Shown: one piece after another, positions 31,671-39,413 of the stretch
Layout: every line of letters begins with the position of its first letter
Position numbering within the stretch: position 1 is the stretch's first letter
Assembly (NCBI GenBank): GCA_049999765.1
Contig: JBNGIQ010005030.1
Location: 1 to 39,413 of the forward strand
Direction of reading: 5' to 3'
DNA length: 39,413 bases
DNA from: Phaeoceros laevis
Taxonomy: Eukaryota > Anthocerotophyta > Anthocerotopsida > Notothyladales
Position numbers and translations under genes: made by a program
The notes under the pieces: model-generated
Databases searched by the model: none
Seen by the model: only the letters and a program-made list of their open reading frames with translations
What the model was told of the DNA's origin: nothing

Positions 31671-33062
31671 TAATGCTGGCGCTCCGACGGTGCCAAAGTG
31701 AACTCCCAGCGTACGAAACGGCTCAGGCTGTGATCGAGCTTTGTGAGAATGGGCAGCTAATTCGAGCAGTTGACGCTTTGACAGTCTTGGCGGCGACACA
31801 ATCTCTTGTGTCCACTTCTCGCCTGTACAGAGTCATCTGGAGATCCGGGGCTGAGAGAAATCTGGTGTTCGGGCGTCGGCTTGTTGATGATCTCATTGTC
31901 AAACTTGAATATGACTCCAATGCATTTCTGTGAAATCACGCATGTATGCACGTCAAGGCCGATTACAAGAGGCTATGCAGGTGTTCACCAGGGTGGCCAC
32001 ACCAGATGCCTCATGTGGTTTTCCATTATCTCTGCAGAGGCTGAACCTGGGAAACCTAGTCAGGTCATTCAACTGTACCATGAGATGTGCAGGTCACGTT
32101 TGGAAACGAACAATCCTTTGTCGCTGCCCTACAAACTTGTGCAAGAGAGATAGATGTCAAATCTGGTAGGCAGGTGCACGCTGATCTGTGGCATTCAGCC
32201 TGACTCTTTCGTTTACAACTGCCTGGTGGACATGTACGCAAAATGCGGGAAATGGGAATTGCACGCAGGATTTTTGACAGTATGGCCACAAGGGATGCAG
32301 TGACATGGAATGCCATGATAAATGGGTACGCTGAGGATGGGCTTGGTCTCACTTTGTATGCCAGGATGGAGCAGGACGGCCTGATTTTAGCACACAGTCT
32401 CACTTGTGCCTCCTGAAGGCTTGTGCAAGTGCAACAGGGTAAGCTGCTGCATTCACAGATTCTGGAAAGAGGAATCATTGGTCACGTGAAAGTGGGCAAC
32501 TGTCTGGTTAACGTGTAAGCAAAGTGTGGCAAGTTGGAAGATGCACGCATTGTGTTTGACAGTCTGCCCACAAGGGATACGGTGACATGGACTGCCATGA
32601 TATATGGGTATGCTGAGCATGGGCTTGGTCCACAAGCGCTCACTTTGTATGCAAGGATGGAGGAGGAAGGCCTGATTTTAGCAGGCAAAGGCACGTATAT
32701 ATGCCTACTTAAGGGTTGTGCAAGTGCTGATGCTCTACGACAGGGCAGGCAGCTTCATTCACAAATTCTGGAAAGAGGACTCCTTGGTCAAACAAAAGTG
32801 GGTAACTGCCTGCTGGACATGTATGCAAAATGTGGGAAGTTGGAAGATGCACAAAGGGTTTTTGTCAGTATGGCGATAAAAGATATGATGCCCTGATGAA
32901 TGGATGTGCTGAGCAGGGGCTGGGTCTACAGGAGCTCACTCTGTATGCAAGGATGGAGCAGGAAGGCCTGATTTTAGTAGACAGGTTGTACTTTTGTAGG
33001 CCCCTTACAACGTGTGATGTTGTAGGAGGCCTGCAAAGGTAACAGTGTCTGCAGCAGTATTA
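31671..33062 (+). pseudogene. Decayed PLS-type PPR gene, main body
   Basis: Plus-strand pieces in shifting frames match the repeat signature of land-plant PPR-PLS proteins, the organelle RNA-editing and processing factors. Start-side piece: 31671-31927 to a stop. Then come VIQLYHEM (about 32065), SGRQVHADL and [12 protein letters not shown] (about 32220), the pieces [20 protein letters not shown] and [14 protein letters not shown], then IVFDSLPTRDTVTWTAMIYG (about 32550), and GRQLHSQILERGLLGQTKVG then [20 protein letters not shown] (to about 32870). MYAKCG-like segments recur at about 32230, 32512 and 32818, a spacing of about 280-310 bp (one P-L-S triplet). Several frameshifts and stops rule out a functional protein. 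Confidence 0.88.
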
Positions 33063-33309
33063 CCTTCTTGTTGCTTACTGTCATAACCGGTACGAGCTTC
33101 TAGCCCGAGTCCCCGTTGAGCGTATCTTGTGATCATGGCATTCCAAGTTACAACATCTTCGGCTGGAAGATCGTTGAACAACTCTCATGCATCCTTAAGA
33201 CACCCACACTTAGAATACATGTGTACGAGGCCTTTAGCAGAAGTTTCTCAAATCAATTTCTCGGGAGCCTAAAACGTAAACGCTCCACATCTATTACGTA
33301 TAATCTGCT

Positions 33310-33425
33310 GCTGTGGGTCAGGAATGTGGTGACTTGAAATGCCATGACCGCAGGGTATGCTCAACATGGACTAGTTAATGAGGCCCTCCAGCTATTTGGG
33401 AGGATGCAAGAAACCGGCATAAGTT
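33310..33425 (+). pseudogene. PPR fragment B
   Basis: Reads RNVVT, stop, NAMTAGYAQHGLVNEALQLF then GRMQETGI, a standard PPR L/S motif where a Trp has become TGA (VVTWNAM in intact relatives). PPR similarity stops at about 33425. Confidence 0.85.
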
Positions 33426-33662
33426 GTTGTGGAATGCTGCTCCAGTTGACATGAGCGAGTTGTAAGTGCAGCTGTGACTGTTCGAATTCGTTAAAAACTA
33501 ATCAACATTTATCGCCCAGACAGCAAAATTACTGTTGTGAGAGCAATCGTGACGTCGCGGCAGTTGGTATGTTGTTCTCGAGTCAGAAGGCTTTCAAATG
33601 GCAACTGGCATCTACTGCCAGTGCCGCTACAGAATACGAGGTGAGAAATTGGAGGCCCTTGA

Positions 33663-34448
33663 TCAAGGCTTCTTCTTGGATTTCTGAGGAGCACCACCCA
33701 CCTTGCGCATAAGCAGGTAGAGCCGTTGGTCGATCTGTAAAGAGTTCAAGTTGTTTGGATCTCCCTTCAACTTCATCAGCAGGCCCCCAAATGACACATA
33801 CACCTCTCTGAATTGGCGTCAAGAAATTGCAGCCAACAAGTTCTGGTGTTTTCAAGACTGGAAGCACATACCCTAATATCGAGCACACAAGCGTATTCAC
33901 ACCATAGCCACAAGAACGCCAAAGGATACACCTTGTGCATGCCAGTGCTCTCATCATCTGCATACTTGTAGAGCTTCCCATACATCACATACTCATACTT
34001 GTCTGCTAACGACCTCCTCCCACTCTGCAGTTCCAACCGCTAGCTGTTACTTTACCAACTTACCAACAAGCTCAGGATCGCAACTGGTAGAGTGCGAAAT
34101 AGACCTGATCATAGATGGTGCTGTCTTCAGTCCCATCAAGGCTAAGCATGGAGGCAAGAGCCATAGTAAACTTGTCCTCCACGGACAACGGATAGACGTC
34201 CACATTGACGTCCAAAGTAAGGTCCATGTCGAACTGCTCACTATGTGCCACAATTCTTGACACTGTCAGGTCACTTCAAGGGATCAGCTCTGCCCAGAAT
34301 GACCAACAACCGCACCACTGAGACAAATAATTACGAGTATGACAAGAGCTGCGCAACTGGTCTCCACCCCACCTTTGTCGAATTTCTTGCCTTCGGGGTC
34401 CATCGCAGTGATAGTGAAAATATCTTCGAATAGGATCGAGTCTCCCAT
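33663..34448 (-). CDS. NRPB8: RNA polymerase I/II/III shared subunit RPABC3 (RPB8)
   Basis: Four exons on the minus strand: 34448-34373, 34262-34105, 34039-33930 and 33807-33663. GT..AG junctions and phases agree and give 162 residues. It begins [20 protein letters not shown], with FDKVSRI completed across intron 1. Family blocks follow: [20 protein letters not shown], the [18 protein letters not shown] block, then [16 protein letters not shown] and [12 protein letters not shown]8 is a small OB-fold subunit shared by all nuclear RNA polymerases, including plant Pol IV and V. Typical length is about 145-150 residues; the excess is a basic tail ([11 protein letters not shown]). The exact exon 3/4 junction has two close options, either keeping or omitting two residues. 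The gene lies inside a broken PPR gene on the opposite strand. No disabling change is seen. Confidence 0.95.
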
Positions 34449-34885
34449 TGCTGCCTGCTCACCACTCAGGCAGATCCTGTCGCCTCCACAGGGCTTCTAA
34501 AACTGCGCAGGTGGACGGAGGTCGGGAAAGAACGTGCTGGGCCGCGCCCAAATATATGCAGCGCTAAGCAGACACCAGGTTTGCCCGTGGTCTACCTCGA
34601 ACCAGCTGCCTTCCCGCAGAACCGCGACCTCTTCGTCGTGCTCCCTAGCAGTAGCCAGCCGTCGCAGAGCTGAGGATAACCTTCTTTGCTTCTCCCCCGT
34701 AAATCACCACTACTTCAAACACTTTCCTTCAAAGTTCAAACGCCCCAGCAAGTTTGGCGTCATAGCCTCATGGCTGCATACGCCTAATGAACAAACAAAC
34801 AACGCCCCAGCAAACGCGACTGGAGGACCTTCTTAGGGCCGAAAGCCCCGCTAAAGGCCTTTTACGACCCCTTTTTTAGCCCCTC
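34449..34885. promoter_or_regulatory. Upstream region of RPB8
   Basis: About 440 bp between the RPB8 start and the next PPR fragment. It must include the RPB8 promoter if the gene is active. No clear TATA was assigned. A GGGCCGAAAGCCCC-containing, C-rich stretch at 34838-34880 lies near the PPR junction. Confidence 0.4.
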
Positions 34886-34889
34886 TGAA

Positions 34890-35130
34890 GGCGGATGGTC
34901 ACGTCTTTGCGCTCTGAATTTGTGATAGCTTGTGCAAGGGCATTGGGTTTGAAATCTGAGATTCAGGTGCATGCCGATGCGTTGGAAAATTGGAGAGGAC
35001 TTCAGCCTGACGTGCTTGTTGGCAGCTCTGCTGGACATGTATGTCAAATGTGGCACTTCATTCGCAGATTCTGGAAAGAGGACTGGAGGCTAACTTAGTC
35101 ATTAGCAACTGGTCCAGTAAGTGTATGCAG
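34890..35130 (+). pseudogene. PPR fragment C
   Basis: Continues the PPR pattern: ACARALGLKSEIQVHADALE, the GLQPDVLVGS segment and LLDMYVKCG (frame shifted). These fuse directly to LHSQILERGLEANLVISN, so one repeat was lost by internal deletion. It follows logically after fragment B. Confidence 0.85.
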
Positions 35131-35347
35131 TGACCTAATTAGAACGTTCTTGCCGGATTAGCAGCCGGAGAACAGAGACCAGAGAACACATCAATGAGGA
35201 AGTTTCCCAACTTTTCGATTCCCGCCAGGTCTGAAGGCAAGTCCCCCACCCCACAGTGTGATCTCTGAAGTCTTCAGTCCTACAGCTCAAGATGGAATCC
35301 ATGTTTCAGCTCATTTTCTGAAAACCGCTCAGAGCTGCGAATGTTAG

Positions 35348-37052
35348 TCAGTGGGAGAAAATATTCACATTCCCATCATCTCCTGCAACAGCCAGCTTGT
35401 TATCCCCTGCCAAGCACATACATCTAACCCCACCCTTCGCCACTGCATTCAGGCCATACAGGCATTCTCCTGTACTTGCTTCGTGAACCAGCACCTTCCC
35501 ATCTGCTGTCCCGCTCCATGCTAGGCCACCTGAATGGAATGATTGCGTTGTTTAGGGGTTTTTCAGTGTGTATTTTGTAGCAGCTCTAGTCTGGATGTGT
35601 AAGAGGGTGTTACCGTAGACACGTAGGCAAGTTATATTTTCAGTGTGGTCTTTCATGGTGTGGAGGGCCTGGAAGGAAAGCCGGGGGTCCAAAACCTTCA
35701 AGGTCTTATCGCCCCCGGCAGTCACAACAAGAGCAGAACCAGCTGCATTGTGTGAGACTCCAATAAATGCTACAGGACATCCGTTGTATGTTCTGTAGCC
35801 CCACAGCCAAGGCTTGGTAAAAATTTGTGTACCAGGATATGGATATTGCTCACAGGAGGTGCAGGGTTTTATGGTATGCGGTTCTAAGTCAAGGCTGATA
35901 GTCCCATTGCGGAACAAAGGGTAGCTCAAATGAGGAGTTGAATGAAAGACGGTGGACCTGGGTAGTCACTCATATGTTGCAGACTATGCGCAAAAGTAAC
36001 GTGCTGTTGAGATTTCCTTGATGGAGGCTGGATTGTGTGCTGCTGGTTAGGAGTGTAAGGAGAGACCTGTGGGCTTTGGTAGAGAAGACAGGCCCTTTTT
36101 GTACCCGAAAGTCCCACACCTGAAGCATGCCATCCTGGCCTCCCGTCAGAAACATCTCGCCTGTGCCTGCGGCATCTCTTTGAGGCGTGTTGCCTCCTAC
36201 CATGCTTTGCATTGCAGTAACGGCGCCATCATGAGCATCCACACAATTCACCAAAGATCTGCCTTCTACTCCATCCCACAGAATCACTTCTCCATTCTTG
36301 GACCCGCTCAAAATGTTGTTCTGCTGAGTGTTTAGGATGAGCTTGGTGACAGCCCCCTTGTGGCCTTTAAAAGTGCCCAGACAGGGAACTGTCCCTTTCT
36401 GATCCCAGAAGTTGGTACCAAGATCCCAGATTTTCAGCGTCTTGTCGTAACTCGAACTGATGCCAAGAGTGCCATTCGCGATTGTTGTGCACGCCGAGAT
36501 GGCAGAGCCATGGCCTATCAGGTTACTGCACTTCACCACGTTTTTTTCCCACACACAGAGCTTGCTATCCATACCTCCACTTAATACCCTACCGTCGTCC
36601 ATGTATTCCACGCAAGTGACCCACTCTGTGTGACCCCATTGCTTAGCTGCCAGAGTTCTTACAAACTTCCCAGTGTCTACGTTCACAATGTAAACAGCAT
36701 TGTCTGACGAGCCCACTGCCACCTCTGGGCCCCTGGGCCTTATGCATGTGGAGTGCCGATCAGACAGCTTCACCCTAGTGTCTTGAGCATCGGCAGGCTT
36801 CTTTTTTAAGGCTGTCACAGCTCTTGAACTGGTGCCCCTCACTATTAGTGGCTGCGTGGCACTCAATGTCTTCGTAAAATCACTTTTGAAGGTGGGATCA
36901 GTGTACGATGGGTCTCCCTGCAAGTTCATCGACACCGGGGCCTTTTGGGATACTCGGGTTTGCGGAGAGGGTTTCCTTTGAAGATTTTCAATGTTGGTTT
37001 CTATGCCGCTTATGTTCTTGGCGCGGTTCTTGGAGGTGATGTTACTAGTCAT
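35348..37052 (-). CDS. WD40-repeat protein, subfamily not recognised
   Basis: Three exons: 37052-36067, 35957-35614 and 35529-35348, with matching phases, giving 503 residues. A polar N-terminus (about 1-95) precedes a propeller of at least seven WD units. Examples are EVAVGSSDNAVYIVNVDTGK, GHTEWVTCVEYMDDGRVLSG, the ISSSYDKTLKIWD segment, NNILSGSKNGEVILWDGVEG, MFLTGGQDGMLQVWDFRVQK, VTAGGDKTLKVLD and a final DNKLAVAGDDGNVNIFSH. A non-WD insert of about 60 residues (about 330-395, containing SCEQYPYPG and KPWLWGYRTY) sits between late blades and could be diagnostic. WD40 propellers are scaffolds; I cannot name its complex. It is well formed and probably functional. Confidence 0.86.
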
Positions 37053-38662
37053 TCTCGAAATGGTTTTCGCTTCCTTTCTTCGTACTCAGGACTATTGTGA
37101 ATAACACATGCAACTTCAAATTTGCAATGCTTAGAGCAACAAAACTTTTTACCTTACTCTTTGCAAAACTTCATGATCTCTTTCCATCTTTTTATATTGC
37201 ATTCAATGCATTGTATACTTTGCGAACTTTTTCTATTTTTTATACTTCATTGCTATTGGATGTGAATGTAAGGACCTTGGCCTAATCTTCTCCTTGTCCA
37301 AAATATGATCTCTTTCGTAAGTAGTACAACAAACTACTCTCAACATAGAAAAAAAAAACTACTTTATAGAAAAAGCAATCTCTGCAACAATTTTGTCAAC
37401 TTGCATACTTCTTTCCTGCGGAACAAACTGCCAAAATCTATATATATATAGAAAACTTTCCAAAAACTATTACGTTGCAAGAGAAGAAATTAGGCAATTT
37501 TGTATGGCTCGTCTCCACTTGCAAGATCCTAGGGGGGCAAGTACGAAGGTACCGGCATGGCAGTTGTGTCACACCTTACATGTGGGCACTATGAAGTAGT
37601 CTATATGCAACTTTGAGGGCAGAAGGCAGGGCCCAAGCACCTTACAAGTGTTTCTAGGGCAGCCGGGTTTAACGTGCTAATGCAGGGTTCGCCATCCCCA
37701 CCACCAATTTTGGGTGTAGGAACTAGGTAGTAGAAAGCCAAAAACTCCTTTTAAAAAAGCTGGTAAAAATAAAAAAATTTACAAGTGTGCAGAATAATTA
37801 AATAATCAATTTGGCAAGTTGCCACAGAACCTTGCAGCCCTCTACTGTACAAGATAAATTTAAATTCGTGGCAAGCAAACGCACGAATGTTCTTAGAAAC
37901 ACATTAGTGTGTGCTCATAACATGTTTCACGGCAACTAGGCTTTCTGGACAACTAGGCTTTCTGGACAATATTGCGTGTCAGAACAAAGGATGTACTACA
38001 ACTACAGTTAAGTAACTTCCATAGTACGGGATTTATTATAGTATGAAAAGAATGAACCATACATGAAAGCTCTTTAGTGTTTCCTAGTTCACGTAACACT
38101 CTTGTACTTGACTTACTTATACTTGCACTGTGAACTCTTACAAGTTGCTCATATTGTTGGTGTTGGTGTTGGCGTTGGCGTTGGTATTGGTCTTGCAAGT
38201 CGAGGAGAGAAATCAGAACTTCATTATTTGTAGTAGCATTCTTTGTTTATCTTCCACAAGTGTCCATTTTGATTTCAAGCTCTATGATACTTGTTCAAAA
38301 CCTAACTAGAATCAACTTAGACTTACGCATACATATTCTCGTCAAGGTATGCACTTGAATATTCGAACAATAATGTGGGTTTGTTTTTGTTACACTGCAT
38401 GTTCTTGGTCATTCAAAAAATTGCATATTTATGAGCTGGCAGCTACTCAAAACCTAACATGCTCATAAAGTCTTTGTTTGATTGTTGTTGTGGTGTTTAA
38501 CATGCGCAATGTGCCAGACTCTTGGGGGCTAAACAGAAGTATGTACTTAAAAGGTTCACCATGATTATTGATAATATGAAGGCTTCACTAGTATACGTGG
38601 TAACAACCTAGTCACTAAACTCAAGCTAAGCTTTTTAGTTGTTGCACATTCACATTGGAAAC
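37053..38662. promoter_or_regulatory. AT-rich divergent region between WD40 and LEM-like genes
   Basis: 1.6 kb with no coding gene seen. It holds a TTGGTG/TTGGCG hexamer array (38157-38190) and should contain promoters for both flanking genes. Confidence 0.45.
38157..38190. repeat. TTGGNG hexanucleotide array
   Basis: Five to six units TTGGTG, TTGGTG, TTGGCG, TTGGCG, TTGGTA, TTGG. Confidence 0.9.
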
Positions 38663-39413
38663 ATGGAGGGTGGACCAATCGTTGCTGGCGCACCCATAGA
38701 AGAATTGATGGCTATGACTGTGCCCGAGCTTATTTCATGGCTTACGAAGAATAATGTGACTCTTCCGAGCTCTGTAAGCCTACACTTACTTTTGTGCTAC
38801 CATTTTTAGCTCATCAATGTTATAGTGGAATTTATAAATAGTTATATTAAGTATAGTATGTTACTAATCATTGCAGAAGCAAACAAAGAAGTATTATCAA
38901 AATTTGGCTTTGCAAACACCAAACCTAATTATGGGAGGAACTCAACTGGGGCAAACACAACTTATTAGCGAAATAAAAAGTGAAAGATCAAGAAAAAAGA
39001 AGGTCTGAGATAATGCTACATATTTCTAAGTCTTTTATCATTATTTATGTTTTTAATTATCTAATTTTTATTTTTCTTCTTATTCAAGCTCTTAAGTTCT
39101 ATAATATAAAGAAGAAAATTCTGAAGAGGGATTAGCATTTTGTAAAAAAAATAATTAAAACTACAAGTTTGTAATATAATGACATGCTTTCAATATTTTG
39201 GCAGGAGCACAAAGGCGCAAGTCCGAAGGCTTTCATAGAATCTCCTTTCTTGATTACAACTCGATCTAAACAAGCAGCAGCACTAAGGGCTCAAAAGATG
39301 AATCAAGTTGAAAACTTCTTAGTAGCAGATGTCCCACTTGCAGATAAAGAAGTTGAGATGGACTTCCCAACAGAAGCAGGAGAAGTGGTTGCGGCACCAG
39401 AGTCCCCAACTAT
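38663..39413 (+). CDS. 5' part of a gene with a LEM-like (thymopoietin-type) N-terminus
   Basis: Three exons are visible, 38663-38773, 38877-39002 and 39205 to the window edge, with phase-0 junctions (GTAAGC..TTGCAG, GTCTGA..GGCAG). The partial product is about 148 residues. Residues about 13-47, split by intron 1, read MTVPELISWLTKNNVTLPSS then KQTKKYYQNLALQ. This is a helix-extended loop-helix pattern like LEM, LEM-like and HeH folds; the NNVTLP turn equals, as I recall, that of the animal LAP2/thymopoietin LEM-like domain. After it come a basic patch (SERSRKKK) and a region reading SPFLITTRSKQAAALRAQKM. The protein continues past the window, so transmembrane segments cannot be checked. Nuclear-envelope or chromatin binding is inference; a SAP-like fold is the alternative. 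Confidence 0.55.

Overview
This window reads as nuclear DNA of a seed-free land plant. The plant signature comes from an intronless subgroup-22 R2R3-MYB, a DUF674 gene, a plant-type HSP20-like gene, a decayed PLS-type PPR gene and a Ty1/copia remnant. A radial-spoke-type MORN gene and a CCDC24-like gene point to a lineage with flagellated sperm (fern, lycophyte or bryophyte; I cannot decide which). Introns are spliceosomal, mostly 80-430 bp, with GT..AG ends. No bacterial operons, rRNA, tRNA or CRISPR were seen.

Layout. 1-4.5 kb: repeat-rich DNA with a broken Ty1/copia element that keeps a possible primer-binding site and a pol remnant. 4.5-13.2 kb: about 8.7 kb of GC-rich, gene-free sequence full of tetra- and hexanucleotide arrays, with a 127-N assembly gap at 7707-7833. 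13.2-15.9 kb: the MYB44/70/73/77-type repressor gene with a long leader. 16029-16498: a Tourist-like MITE with a TTA target duplication. 17.7-19.2 kb (minus): a six-exon COPI-associated/TVP15-like membrane protein. 19.9-21.2 kb (minus): DUF674. 21.9-23.6 kb (plus): a three-exon gene I match to CCDC24. 24.1-25.0 kb (minus): a four-exon MORN protein resembling RSPH1, tail-to-tail with the CCDC24-like gene. 25.8-26.8 kb (plus): an unresolved AT-rich gene or pseudogene. 28.4-29.9 kb (plus): an HSP20-like alpha-crystallin-domain gene. 31.7-35.1 kb (plus): a broken PPR gene with a complete RNA polymerase subunit RPB8 gene (minus, four exons) lying within it. 35.3-37.1 kb (minus): a three-exon WD40 protein. 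38.7 kb to the right edge (plus): the first three exons of a gene whose N-terminus looks like a LEM-like/thymopoietin fold.

These are independently transcribed eukaryotic genes, not an operon. The most interesting theme is the adjacency of two putative ciliary (sperm) genes, one of which (CCDC24-like) is, to my knowledge, not described in plants. Next come the LEM-like gene at the right edge and the RPB8 gene embedded in a PPR ruin. Family comparisons are from memory and need profile searches.
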